DNA of 64,000 bases from assembly GCF_039978735.1 (NCBI RefSeq), contig NZ_JBDWAS010000020.1:20053-84052 (forward strand). Direction: 5' to 3'. Positions 16,725 to 25,742 of the stretch are shown piece after piece. The translations under genes and the position numbers were made by a program. The notes beneath the pieces were generated by a model. That model did no database searches. It had not been told where the DNA came from and was given only the letters and a program-made list of their open reading frames with translations. Source of the DNA: Maricaulis sp039978735 (GTDB taxonomy: Bacteria; Pseudomonadota; Alphaproteobacteria; Caulobacterales; Maricaulaceae). Position 1 is the first letter of the stretch. The number at the start of each line of letters is the position of its first letter.

Positions 16725-18380
16725 CTATTCAGCAGATCCCTCGGTCTGGCAGGTCTGCGGCGCGTTGATCCCGACCTGCAGGAACCATTGCTCTCCTTGT
16801 GAGCGCTGGCGTGCGACCCAGTCCCGGTGAAACTCGTACATGCCGGGGACCGGATCCCGCCCAAGATGCGGCGCGCCGTCGAAACGCATGAAGGACTGGT
16901 CCTGCGCATAAGGCAGCCAGTCCGGCCCGGCCTCGCTGACCGGCTGCCCGGTCGCGGCGAAGGACGCCCAGTAGTCGATCATGGCTGCGGACAGGGCCTC
17001 GTCTGTGTCGTCGACCGGCGCGGGCCAGTTCGCGGTCAGCGCCGCATCCTCGCCGGTCTGGCCGAACACGAAAGGCAGTTCGCTGGCGTGAAAGCCGCAA
17101 ATGCCGAGTGCTTCGGCGGCGGGATAGCAATGGTCGAACATGTACAGATAGGCGGGCGCTCCGATGTCGGTCTGGGATCGGACGAGGTGCTCGCCGGCCC
17201 AGCCATAGATCGTGTCGCGGACGGCATCGAAGGTGGACTGTTCCGGGTCGTCGGAAGGATAGATCGCCAGATACGCGTCAGCCCGGCTGCCATATCCGCA
17301 CCGGATGAGCCGCTCGTATTCCTCCGGTGTGCCGGGTGCTTCCGGCACCAGGATGCGCTGGGTCCGAAGCTCGTCGCTATTGAAGCCGGCCAGCAGCGGC
17401 ACGGGCGCCTGCGCGTTGCGGTCCAGCACGTCGATGATCTGCTCGGGCAAGGACCACCCATCGATCGTCCCCTGGCTGCTGAAACGGAGGCGCGCGGTCT
17501 CCTGCGTCAGTGTTTCCGCATCCATCTCTCGCAGGCCGGCGATTGTGGTGCGCCCCAGGGCGCGTCCCATTCTCAGGCCGGTGTCTTCTGCTGAGGGCAG
17601 GCCGAAGACAGCCTGATCCAGTTCCGGAAAGGCGCGGAGGTTTGTGCTCTGGACGATGGCCTTGTCGAACAGGCCTTCGGCAAGCGGTGAGGTCAGCAGA
17701 TAGGTCACGCTCAGCGCGCCGGCCGACTCCCCCATCACGGTCACATTGTCCGGACTTCCCCCGAAGGCCGCCACATTCTCTCGGACCCAGCGCAAGGCCT
17801 CGATCTGGTCGAGCAGACCGTAATTGCCGGAGACGCCATGGGGCGATTCCGCACTGAGTTCGGGGTGGGCCATCCAGCCCAGCGCGCCGAGCCGGTAGTT
17901 GACGGATACGAAGACAATGCCGCGTTCGGCGAAGACGGTACCGTCATACATGGCCTGCGCGGCGCCGCCGATACGGAGCGACCCGCCGTGTATCCACACC
18001 ATGACGGGGGCCTCTGCTGCATGCTCCGGCGCCCATACATTGAGACTGAGACAATCTTCGGACATCGCCGTCGGCGGATCATTGTAGATGCTGGTGGCGG
18101 GGATGGATTGCTGAACGCAGCTGGGCCCGAAGGCGGTTGCCTCCAGAACGTCGTCGCGGGGCCGGACCGGTTGCGGTGCACGCCAGCGCAATTCGTCGAC
18201 AGGCGCCTCTGCGTAGGGAATGCCCTTGAAGCTGACGACGCCATTCGCGCGCGCACCCTGCACGGTCCCGCTCGCGGTCTGGACCCTGGGCGCCGATGCT
18301 GTTTCGGGCTGGCTGCAGCCGGTCAGAAGAAGCACCGCGAGCGCGGAAAGGGTGGTCAGGGGCTTTGCGATACGGGTCAT
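16725..18380 (-). CDS. Type-B carboxylesterase 2, lipoprotein
   Basis: A 551-residue COesterase-family enzyme with a lipobox LTGC and lipidated C22. Motifs: SFKGIPYAEAPVDELRW, SEDCLSLNVWAP, WIHGGSL, nucleophile elbow GESAGA, and FHASELPFVFG in the histidine region. It is a clear paralogue of the esterase at 13462 over its entire length. Being a lipoprotein, it acts at the outer or inner membrane surface facing the periplasm. It is the last gene of the operon MFS (21364) - M28-like (19704) - esterase 2, with a 4-base gap to the preceding gene. Two differently anchored paralogues in one island suggest two ester substrates or two steps. Confidence 0.9.
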   Translation of the reverse strand: MTRIAKPLTTLSALAVLLLTGCSQPETASAPRVQTASGTVQGARANGVVSFKGIPYAEAPVDELRWRAPQPVRPRDDVLEATAFGPSCVQQSIPATSIYNDPPTAMSEDCLSLNVWAPEHAAEAPVMVWIHGGSLRIGGAAQAMYDGTVFAERGIVFVSVNYRLGALGWMAHPELSAESPHGVSGNYGLLDQIEALRWVRENVAAFGGSPDNVTVMGESAGALSVTYLLTSPLAEGLFDKAIVQSTNLRAFPELDQAVFGLPSAEDTGLRMGRALGRTTIAGLREMDAETLTQETARLRFSSQGTIDGWSLPEQIIDVLDRNAQAPVPLLAGFNSDELRTQRILVPEAPGTPEEYERLIRCGYGSRADAYLAIYPSDDPEQSTFDAVRDTIYGWAGEHLVRSQTDIGAPAYLYMFDHCYPAAEALGICGFHASELPFVFGQTGEDAALTANWPAPVDDTDEALSAAMIDYWASFAATGQPVSEAGPDWLPYAQDQSFMRFDGAPHLGRDPVPGMYEFHRDWVARQRSQGEQWFLQVGINAPQTCQTEGSAE

Positions 18381-18384
18381 CAGA

Positions 18385-19704
18385 CTACCTCAAGGCGCGC
18401 TGAAGCAGGCGCTGGAAAGCGAGTGTGGTTTCGCTCACCGCCGTGGCGGAAACACAACGCTCGTCATCGTCCGCCACATGATGGAACTGGTGGACGCCGA
18501 AAATGCCGGCGACCGGCGCATAGCCGGCCTCGATCACATTGGTCAGCTCGCCGGCAGACAGGTCCTGGCTGGAATACGGAGCCTCCAGGCCGGACAGCCC
18601 GGCGAACTCCTCCGAGGCGGCCGGCACGAGATGCGGGCTCACGACGAGATAGCGTTGCGAATCCGTGCCGGGCAGGGGGCGGTGCGTGCCAACACCGGAA
18701 TGCCAGTCCCGGGCCGCGAGATTGGCGCCGAGATGCAGCCAGAACGCGGTTTCACCGGGCGGCGGCGCCACGTTGTGGAGCAGCTCTTCTGCGCCGAGAT
18801 ACTGGTATTCATGGCCGCTGTTGCACACGAAGGACAGGTCGAAGCCCGGCGCGTGCCGGCTCGCCCAGCGCGCCATGTGCAGCCAGGCCGCGATACCGCC
18901 GCCGCGCTCGCCGGCGCAGGTGAACCAGCCCGACCGCGGTGTCGAGACGACGAGCCACCGGCCCCGGCCCCGGTCAAGCGTGCCGACGAGGTTGAAGGCC
19001 GGACGGCGTCCGCCCTGTCCGGTGACTGTCAGTCTCGCCGGCTGTGCAGATTGGGCGGCCGCGAGGAAGGGCGCAGCGTCGTCCGGAGCCAATATCGCGA
19101 TCGGCCTGTCATAGAGCGGCGAGCGACCGTCCGTATTCAGCGCGATGATCCTGCCGCTCGGCCCGTTCGTAATGATGACACAGGCGAGCGCGCCTTGCTC
19201 GAATGCAGCCCGCACTGGCCCTGCTACGCCGGGCCAGAACATGGACGACCAGCGCGCATGGGCCAGATCGACAAGCGCAATAGCGCCGCCGAGCGGCCGG
19301 TCAGCGCGTCCGGCGCTGTCGACGCGGACAAGCGGTGCAATCAGCCCGTCCCGCGGCGTTGTCTGAACGATGGGTTGCGGCCAAAGCACCGCCCGATCAC
19401 CGTCCACGGCAATTTCCGACGTGTCCGGTGTGAACCAAGGCGCAGAGAAGGACTGCCTTTGCGTCCGGAAGCCGATCGCTTCCAGCTCGTCTTCCAGCCA
19501 GGCACCACAGGCCTCGTCGCCAGGGCCGCCGGACTGCTTGTTGCCGAAGCCGACATAGCGCTGCAAGTCCCGGGCTATGCGATCGTGGGCGATGTCCGGA
19601 CCATCGGCGGACACCGGCGCGGACGCGAGCAGCGGAGTGACGGCCGAAGCGGCCAGAAAGCCCCGTCTGGTTGCCGAAAGACTGTGCTTGTCCTGCCTAT
19701 GCAT
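18385..19704 (-). CDS. Tat-exported M28-peptidase-like protein, zinc ligands degenerate
   Basis: A 439-residue protein with a Tat signal (ATRRGFLAASAV, residues 11-22). The fold reads as an M28-type aminopeptidase: an inserted PA-like segment (about 110-220), then FNLVGTLDRG. Where active members have HxD after the first strand the protein has VVSTPRSGW; the bridging-aspartate position reads CAGERGGG; and the E-E pair is SGHEYQYLGAEEL. At least the first histidine ligand is absent, so classical two-zinc peptidase activity is doubtful. ATG 19704 follows GGAGGAATATCG. It overlaps the MFS stop (19697) by 8 bases, so it is translationally coupled to a transporter. It may be a binding protein or a hydrolase with altered chemistry. 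Confidence 0.7.
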   Translation of the reverse strand: MHRQDKHSLSATRRGFLAASAVTPLLASAPVSADGPDIAHDRIARDLQRYVGFGNKQSGGPGDEACGAWLEDELEAIGFRTQRQSFSAPWFTPDTSEIAVDGDRAVLWPQPIVQTTPRDGLIAPLVRVDSAGRADRPLGGAIALVDLAHARWSSMFWPGVAGPVRAAFEQGALACVIITNGPSGRIIALNTDGRSPLYDRPIAILAPDDAAPFLAAAQSAQPARLTVTGQGGRRPAFNLVGTLDRGRGRWLVVSTPRSGWFTCAGERGGGIAAWLHMARWASRHAPGFDLSFVCNSGHEYQYLGAEELLHNVAPPPGETAFWLHLGANLAARDWHSGVGTHRPLPGTDSQRYLVVSPHLVPAASEEFAGLSGLEAPYSSQDLSAGELTNVIEAGYAPVAGIFGVHQFHHVADDDERCVSATAVSETTLAFQRLLQRALR

Positions 19705-21364
19705 CGATATTCCTCCGGAAGGTCTCCGGCAGAAAAAGAAGGCCGACAATGGCGGTCATCCCGGCGATCACCACGGGATACCAGAGGCCGAAATGGATGT
19801 TTCCCGTGGCCGCAACCATTGCAAAGGCGGTGGTCGGAAGGAAACCTCCGAACCAGCCATTGCCGATATGGTAGGGCAGGGACATCGATGTGTAGCGCAC
19901 GCGGGCCGGGAACAGCTCGACGAGCATCGCGGCCAGCGGCGCGTAGGCCGCCGTCACCATCAGCATGATCGCGACAATAATCGCGATGACGAGCGGCCGG
20001 TTGATCTGCGCCGGGTCGGCCTCGCTGGGATAGCCCGCCTCGACGAGCTCCGCGCCGACTTCGGTGCGGAAGGCATCGATCGCCGCGGCCAGGCTTTGCG
20101 CACCGTGCTCCGACGGGTCGGGGGCCATGATCACCGTGCCGCCGACACGAACTTCCGCGATCGTGCCGGGTTCGGCGTCCATATTGGTATAATTGATACC
20201 GTTTCTCGCCAGATACGCCTTTGCGATATCGCAGCTTGAGGAATCGTAGGTGTTCCGGCCGATCGGATCGAACTGGACGGAACATTCATCCGCCATGGCG
20301 ACGACGGTGACCGGCGCGTCTCGAACCGCCCGGGCCAGCTGCGGGTTGGCCGCATGCGTGAGGGCCTTGAACAGCGGGAACAGGGTGAGAGCGGCCAGGA
20401 TGCATGCCGTCATGATGATCTTCTTGCGGCCGATCTTGTCGCTCAGCCATCCGAAGAAGACGAAAGTCGGTGTTGCGATGATCAGCGCGATGACCAGCAG
20501 CACATTCGAGGTCGCCGGGTCCACATCGGCAATCCGCTCCAGATAGAAGAGCGTGTAGAATTGTCCCGTATAGCCGATCACGGCCTGGCCTGCGACGCCG
20601 CCGAAAAGCGCGATGAGCACGTATTTGAGGTTCGACCAGCGTCCGAAAGCTTCCGCCAGCGGCGCTTTCGATGTCGTGCCCTCGTCCTTCATCTTCTGGA
20701 AGGTGGGGCTTTCCGACAGCTGGAAGCGGATCCACAGGGAAATGGCCAGCAGGAAGATCGACAGCAGGAAGGGTATCCGCCATCCCCATTCCGCAAAGGC
20801 CTCTTCGCCCATCAGGCCGCGCAGCCCGATGACCAGCAACAGGGCGGCGAAGAGGCCGATCGTGGCAGTCGTCTGGATGAAGCTTGTGAAGAAGCCGCGG
20901 CGCCCTTCCGGCGCGTGCTCGGCGACATAGGTTGCCGCACCGCCATACTCGCCGCCGACAGCGAGCCCCTGAACGAGGCGTAGCCCCACCAGGATGATCG
21001 GCGCTGTGATGCCAATCGTGGCATAACTCGGCAGGAAGCCGACCGCGAAGGTCGACAGGCCCATCAGGCCCATGGTGACCAGGAAGGTATATTTTCGTCC
21101 GACCAGATCGCCGATGCGCCCGAACACGATCGAGCCCAGCGGCCGGATGGCGAAGCCGGCGGCGAAGGCGGCCAGCGCCAGGATGAAGCCGGTTGTTTCG
21201 TTCACGCCCGAAAAAAACTGGGCCGAGATGTAGCGGGCGAGCAGGCCGTAGAGATAGAAGTCGAACCACTCGAACATCGTGCCGAGTGACGAGGCGGCAA
21301 TGACCTTGATGTCACGGCGTCTCAGATCGCTCGCAGCGGTCGCTGCGCTCGCTGTGTCGGCCAT
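19697..21364 (-). CDS. MFS transporter, metabolite:H+ symporter type
   Basis: A 555-residue carrier of the MHS group. Markers: GTMFEWFDFYLYG in segment 1, RPLGSIVFGRIGDLVGRK in loop 2-3, QGLAVGGEYGGAATYVAEHA in segment 4/5. Members commonly import organic acids with protons. An extracytoplasmic loop of about 100 residues with two cysteines (DECSVQFDPIGRNTYDSSSC) separates late membrane segments; similar inserts occur in some alphaproteobacterial MHS carriers. ATG 21364 has GGGGAGGA upstream, preferred over 21388. First gene of an operon with the M28-like protein and esterase 2; operator site 2 is about 105 bases upstream. Confidence 0.87.
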   Translation of the reverse strand: MADTASAATAASDLRRRDIKVIAASSLGTMFEWFDFYLYGLLARYISAQFFSGVNETTGFILALAAFAAGFAIRPLGSIVFGRIGDLVGRKYTFLVTMGLMGLSTFAVGFLPSYATIGITAPIILVGLRLVQGLAVGGEYGGAATYVAEHAPEGRRGFFTSFIQTTATIGLFAALLLVIGLRGLMGEEAFAEWGWRIPFLLSIFLLAISLWIRFQLSESPTFQKMKDEGTTSKAPLAEAFGRWSNLKYVLIALFGGVAGQAVIGYTGQFYTLFYLERIADVDPATSNVLLVIALIIATPTFVFFGWLSDKIGRKKIIMTACILAALTLFPLFKALTHAANPQLARAVRDAPVTVVAMADECSVQFDPIGRNTYDSSSCDIAKAYLARNGINYTNMDAEPGTIAEVRVGGTVIMAPDPSEHGAQSLAAAIDAFRTEVGAELVEAGYPSEADPAQINRPLVIAIIVAIMLMVTAAYAPLAAMLVELFPARVRYTSMSLPYHIGNGWFGGFLPTTAFAMVAATGNIHFGLWYPVVIAGMTAIVGLLFLPETFRRNIDA

Positions 21365-21468
21365 CGGCCGTCCTCCCCTTGTTGACACCGCGGCGCGGCC
21401 GGTCTGGTGCCGGTTTCACGCTGCGGGTTTGTGCGGCGCTCACACGGAGCCGACACAAACGAAAGTTA

Positions 21469-21488
21469 TTCGCTCGCGTGATAGTGAA
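21469..21488. promoter_or_regulatory. TetR-type operator, site 2
   Basis: TTCGC-N10-GTGAA within TTATTCGCTCGCGTGATAGT. It shares the first ten bases TTATTCGCTC exactly with site 1. It lies between the start of the MHS carrier (21364) and the stop of TetR 2 (21539), so it should control the carrier - M28-like - esterase 2 operon. Confidence 0.65.
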
Positions 21489-21538
21489 ATATGATCCCGG
21501 CGAGATCAAGCGGAAAGACGGCGATCGGGCCGGCTGCG

Positions 21539-22234
21539 TCAGTCCGTGGTGTCGGGGGCGGGACCGCAGATCTTGTGGAAGCCTGCGGCCATGAACTGGG
21601 CCATGCGGGATTTGACCGCTGCGTAATCGTCCGATTTGCACAGGCCGCCGGACAGTTTGTCGATCCGTCCGGTGCGCGCCAGGGTCAGCATCAGCGCGCC
21701 GCTGACGAAATGATAGCCCCAGAAGATGTTCTCTTCGGAGGCGTGCGGCAGGGCCTTCTTGAGCAGACCGATCAACCGCAGCACGACCGGGTCGAAATGC
21801 TGATCCATCAGCTCGGCGCCCCATTCGGGCGTGTTGGCGACCTGGGCACTCAGGGCGCCATAATTGCGCCAGCCCGGGCCGCCCTCGATATAGAGATCGA
21901 GATCGGTGTCGAGGAAGGCATGCAGGGCGCCTTCAACGGTCGGATTGTCGGCGGCTTCGGTCTCATAGGCCTCAAGCGCCTTCATTCGGCGCTCGCAGGT
22001 GACGGCTGCGCGGCGTGCGAACACGGCGTCGAAAAGCGTTTGCTTGTCCTTGAAATAGTAATTAAGCAGCGTGTGGTGAACCCCGACATCGCGGGCAACA
22101 TCCTTCAGTGTGACGCCGTGCAAGCCGTTGCGGGAGAACAGAAACTCGGCAACGTCGAGAATCTGCTCCGTTGTTTCAGCGCGCTTTTCGGCCTTTGTCT
22201 GACGCTTCCGCGGGGTTTTGCTTTCCGCTGCCAA
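21539..22234 (-). CDS. TetR-family regulator 2
   Basis: A 231-residue TetR regulator; DNA-binding helices at about 25-75 (HGVTLKDVARDVGVHHTLLN, YYFKDKQTLFDAVFARRA), ligand domain with NTPEWGAELMDQHFDP and FWGYHFVSGALM. It is closest to TetR 3 (25032), sharing HHTL, VANTPEWGA and LSGG phrases. The start is TTG 22234, supported by AAAGGA with 6-7 bases of spacing; no ATG is available. It stands between operator sites 2 and 4, so it may control both the MHS operon and the TonB receptor. Ligand unknown. Confidence 0.88.
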   Translation of the reverse strand: MAAESKTPRKRQTKAEKRAETTEQILDVAEFLFSRNGLHGVTLKDVARDVGVHHTLLNYYFKDKQTLFDAVFARRAAVTCERRMKALEAYETEAADNPTVEGALHAFLDTDLDLYIEGGPGWRNYGALSAQVANTPEWGAELMDQHFDPVVLRLIGLLKKALPHASEENIFWGYHFVSGALMLTLARTGRIDKLSGGLCKSDDYAAVKSRMAQFMAAGFHKICGPAPDTTD

Positions 22235-22434
22235 AAGCTGTCCTTTCGAATCATTCCGTTCGCCTGCCGCAAGGCGCGTATCCCTGTCATAAACGCCCGG
22301 GCAGTCGCCTTACAATAGCCTTGCCGTAATGTGGGCACTCACGGCTCAGCTTCCATCACGCCCTCTAAGACATTGATGTCACTGCAGGCCAGGCCCGATT
22401 CATGGTGCAGGTAAGAATTTCGTCCGAAAAGATC

Positions 22435-22454
22435 TTCACACACTTGTCAGTGAA
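22435..22454. promoter_or_regulatory. TetR-type operator, site 4
   Basis: TTCACACACTTGTCAGTGAA, the most symmetric of the four sites (TTCAC-N10-GTGAA). It is in the 291-base divergent region between TetR 2 (start 22234) and the TonB receptor (start 22526). In the longer window it matches site 1 less well (about 14 of 23), so the call rests on the palindrome and position. Confidence 0.55.
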
Positions 22455-22525
22455 TATATTTGCCGGTAGCGTGAAAGGCATGATCAACGAGGTTGGCAAA
22501 AGACCGACCAGGGGAGGAAGTAGTG

Positions 22526-24805
22526 ATGAAATACGTACTTTGTGCGTCCGTTTCCGCGGTCGCTCTTATCGCCTTGCCATGTCCGGCCTTTGCCCAGACG
22601 AGTGGTGAAACGGCTTCAGAAGAAAACCAGCAAAGCTCCGACCGGGACGACGTCATTGTCGTCACGGCCACCCGCCGCGAAATGAACGTCCAAGACATTC
22701 CGCTCAGTGTGACCGCGTTCTCGCAGGAAGAGCTGACGACGAAGGGGATCGTCGGCTATGAGGGCCTGGCGCTGGAAACACCCGGCGCGGTGCTCAACAA
22801 GCCGACCGCCAACTTCAATACGTTTTCAGTGCGCGGCGTGGCCACAAACGGCTATGGCGCCAACCTGCAGAACACAGTGGCGGTCTATATCGACGAGCTT
22901 CCGATCTCGGCCAACGGCAATTCGACCCAGCTCGACTCAACGCTCTTCGACGTGGAGCGCGTTGAATTCCTGCGCGGCCCGCAAGGCACCCTGTTCGGAT
23001 CCGGCTCACTTGCCGGCGCCGTTCGCATCCTGACCCGCAGTCCCGATCTCGACGAGTTCGACGCCGAACTTCTGGTCGACTTCGGCCTGACCGAGGGCGA
23101 TTCCTTCCGCCAGCGCTATAACGGCATGGTCAACATCCCGCTGGTCGAGGACCGGCTTGCGCTGCGGGTCGTCGGCTTCTACCGCAACGAGGAAGGCTGG
23201 GTCGAAAACATCGGCACAGGTGAGGATAATGCGAACACGCTGGAGTCCTATGGTGGCCGCGCGATCCTGCAATGGGAGCCGACGCCCGACACGTCGGTCC
23301 GCTTCATGTATCTGCATGAAACGAGCGAGCCGGAAGATTCCCAGCTGATCAACCCGACGCTCGGTACGGACCGGGACCAGCGCCGCACGCGCCGTCCCGA
23401 CATCTTCGCCGGCTATCTCGACTCCTACAATGTCACGCTGGATCACGACTTCGGCTTCGCCAACTTCACCAGTTCGACGACTTTCTCGAACTACGACCAG
23501 TCCTTCATCATCGATCTGGACGCGACCTTCGGCGGCGCCATCCCGTTCGCGCTCGACGCGCTCGCCTATGATGAGGCCTTCGTCCAGGAAATGCGGCTGG
23601 TGTCACAGACGGACAGTCGCTGGGACTGGGTCGTTGGCGCCTTCTATTACTACAAGCGTCGCGATGTGGACTATAACTACCGCTCCGACGAGGCTTTCCT
23701 CGCGGCTCGCGGCATGACCGGGCTGCCTGACGAATACTACTCGCGCAGCTCCAGCCACTTCGTGTCGAACGAGCTGGCCGCCTTCGGGGAGCTGACCTAC
23801 CGCTTCAGCGACAACTTCTGGCTCACCGGCGGACTGCGCTACGGATCGCTGGATGTGCAGGGATTTGCCGAAGAGGGCGGTTATACCAGTAACTACCTGG
23901 TCAACGCGATCTACGGCATTCCCGGACCGCTCACCATCACGCCGAACGTTGCCGCTGTCGGCGATGAGGGGGTCGAGGAGGGACCGTCCTTCAAGTTCAG
24001 CGCGTCCTACAAGCCCGTTGAAAACATCACGCTTTACGCAACCTACGCGACAGGCTTCCGGACGCCGGTAGTGAATGCGCGCGGTGGCCTGGCCAGCACG
24101 GTCGACCCGAATGACATCGTCATCCCGTATGGCGCCGTTTCGGACGAGCTCGAGAACTTCGAGGTCGGCCTGAAGGGCAACTGGTTCAACAATCGCCTTT
24201 CGGCCAATATCGCGGCCTACCTGATCGACTGGAGCAATATCCAGGTCCAGGCGAACCGCGTGTCGGACCAGGTGCAGTTCGCGACCAATATCGGCGGCGC
24301 GACCAGTCAGGGTATCGAGTTCGAGGTCAATGCCATGCCCACTGACGGGCTGAACATCGGCATCAATGGCTCGTTCAACAGCGCCGAGGTCGACGAGCTC
24401 ACGGCCACGCAGGCCGCGATTTCCGGTGCGGTTCTGGGCGCGCCCATGGCCTTCCCGGAATTCCAGGGATCCATCTATGTGAACTACGCTTGGAGCGCCG
24501 GGCCGAACACGCTGGCCTTTGCCAATATCAATGCACGGCACGTCGACGGTTTCGTGAACCAGTTCCCGAACGTGCCCGGTCAGCCGGGCGTCCAGTCGCC
24601 GACCTACGCTCCGACGGAAGACTATCAGACCGTCAATGCGTCTCTGGGGGCCCACTTCGGGGAGAACTTCACGGCAACGGTCTATGTCGAGAACGCGTTC
24701 GACAACGACTCCCTGATCTACTCCCACCCCGAAGCCTTTGCCGACGCACGCTTCAGCACGCTGCGTCCGCGGACGATCGGGGTCCGGTTGAACTACCGGC
24801 ACTAG
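22526..24805 (+). CDS. TonB-dependent receptor 1
   Basis: A 759-residue outer-membrane receptor. Signal peptide at residues 1-23 (ending AFAQ). A TonB-box-like DDVIVVTATRRE is followed by the plug domain (QDIPLSVTAFS, RVEFLRGPQGTLFGSGSLAG) and a 22-strand barrel ending in the typical aromatic C-terminus (TIGVRLNYRH). It imports a bulky ligand across the outer membrane with energy from TonB. ATG 22526 has GGGGAGGAAG upstream. Placed next to two TetR genes and controlled by operator site 4, it is the likely entry port for the ester substrate of the island. The family includes iron-siderophore and oligosaccharide receptors, so the ligand is uncertain. Confidence 0.9.
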   Translation: MKYVLCASVSAVALIALPCPAFAQTSGETASEENQQSSDRDDVIVVTATRREMNVQDIPLSVTAFSQEELTTKGIVGYEGLALETPGAVLNKPTANFNTFSVRGVATNGYGANLQNTVAVYIDELPISANGNSTQLDSTLFDVERVEFLRGPQGTLFGSGSLAGAVRILTRSPDLDEFDAELLVDFGLTEGDSFRQRYNGMVNIPLVEDRLALRVVGFYRNEEGWVENIGTGEDNANTLESYGGRAILQWEPTPDTSVRFMYLHETSEPEDSQLINPTLGTDRDQRRTRRPDIFAGYLDSYNVTLDHDFGFANFTSSTTFSNYDQSFIIDLDATFGGAIPFALDALAYDEAFVQEMRLVSQTDSRWDWVVGAFYYYKRRDVDYNYRSDEAFLAARGMTGLPDEYYSRSSSHFVSNELAAFGELTYRFSDNFWLTGGLRYGSLDVQGFAEEGGYTSNYLVNAIYGIPGPLTITPNVAAVGDEGVEEGPSFKFSASYKPVENITLYATYATGFRTPVVNARGGLASTVDPNDIVIPYGAVSDELENFEVGLKGNWFNNRLSANIAAYLIDWSNIQVQANRVSDQVQFATNIGGATSQGIEFEVNAMPTDGLNIGINGSFNSAEVDELTATQAAISGAVLGAPMAFPEFQGSIYVNYAWSAGPNTLAFANINARHVDGFVNQFPNVPGQPGVQSPTYAPTEDYQTVNASLGAHFGENFTATVYVENAFDNDSLIYSHPEAFADARFSTLRPRTIGVRLNYRH

Positions 24806-24813
24806 CTTGGGGG

Positions 24814-24846
24814 ACGCTGGCGGTTCCTTCCACGGCCAGCGTTTGC
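24814..24846 (+). terminator. Terminator hairpin after TonB receptor 1
   Basis: Stem ACGCTGGC (24814-24821) and GCCAGCGT (24835-24842), followed by TTGCG, eight bases after the receptor stop codon. Confidence 0.5.
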
Positions 24847-24882
24847 GTACCGGTTCCGTCGTGGCTGCGATGGAACCGGTAC
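24847..24882. repeat. Perfect inverted repeat upstream of TetR 3
   Basis: GTACCGGTTCC (24847-24857) and GGAACCGGTAC (24872-24882), an 11-bp perfect palindrome with a 14-base spacer, 150 bases before the tetR 3 start. It may be a second hairpin of the terminator or an operator; its sequence is unlike the TTCRC-N10-RTGAA sites. Confidence 0.6.
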
Positions 24883-25031
24883 GTGCAGCCATCCGGGCAC
24901 CCGCCGGGATATGCAAGGGCTGACCTGGCGGCTTGGTTCGTCCGGCCGCGACCCTATATCCTGCCGGAGTGGCCGGGTGCGCGAGACGCGTGCGCTGTCT
25001 CGCCGGTTCGGAAAATGACTGGGAAAGCGAC

Positions 25032-25742
25032 GTGTCAACGACAAGCCGGGCTGAAAAATCTCCTCGCCGCAGCCGTGCCGAGCGGCGCGCCGACTCGATC
25101 CGGCAAATCCTCGATTCCGCGGAACAACTGTTCGCCGCACGCGGCTTCCACGGCGTATCGCTGAAGGACATCGCGGCGCATGCCGGGGTCCACCACACGC
25201 TTGTTCACTACTATTTCGACGACAAGAACGCGTTGGTCGATGCCGTGTTCGCCCGCCGGGCGCCGGTGTCCAGCAAGCGGCGCGCAGAGGCGCTGGATGC
25301 CTACGAGAAAGCGTCCGGGGGCAAGCCCACCGTCGAGGGCGCGCTGCACGCCTTTCTCGATTCCGACTTCGAGCTCTATCTCGAGCATCAGGAGGAATGG
25401 AAGCACGCGCTCGCCCTCGGGGCGCAGGTGGCCAACACGCCCGAATGGGGGGCCGACATCATGGAAAAGCATTTCGACCCCGTGGTGCGCCGGCTCGTCG
25501 ATCTGCTCAAGCGCGCGCTGCCCGGCTGCAGCGAGACCGACCTGTTCTGGGGCTATCACTTCGTGACTGGCGCCTTCATGCTCACCCTCGCTCGTACAGG
25601 CCGTATCGATGCACTGTCCGGCGGCGTGTGCAGGTCGGATGATCTCCTGGCAGCCAAACAGCGAATGGCGGAATTCATGGCCGCCGGCTTCCACGCAATC
25701 GCGGCGCAGGGCGATGAAGGGGCGCACACCAAAAGCGGGTAG
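25032..25742 (+). CDS. TetR-family regulator 3, C-terminus altered by IS6 remnant
   Basis: A 236-residue TetR paralogue (HGVSLKDIAAHAGVHHTLVH, YYFDDKNALVDAVFARRA, FWGYHFVTGAFM). The family match ends at MAEFMAAGFHAI; the last dozen residues (AAQGDEGAHTKSG) come from DNA that reads, in another frame, as IS6 transposase (RRAMKGRTPKA). A 16-base string GCAGGGCGATGAAGGG is shared with the IS6 fragment near 44730. So the original tail was replaced when the element landed or was deleted. The start is taken as GTG 25032 behind GGGAAAG; the frame reaches back to 24933. The conserved domains are complete, so it may still work. Confidence 0.85.
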   Translation: MSTTSRAEKSPRRSRAERRADSIRQILDSAEQLFAARGFHGVSLKDIAAHAGVHHTLVHYYFDDKNALVDAVFARRAPVSSKRRAEALDAYEKASGGKPTVEGALHAFLDSDFELYLEHQEEWKHALALGAQVANTPEWGADIMEKHFDPVVRRLVDLLKRALPGCSETDLFWGYHFVTGAFMLTLARTGRIDALSGGVCRSDDLLAAKQRMAEFMAAGFHAIAAQGDEGAHTKSG

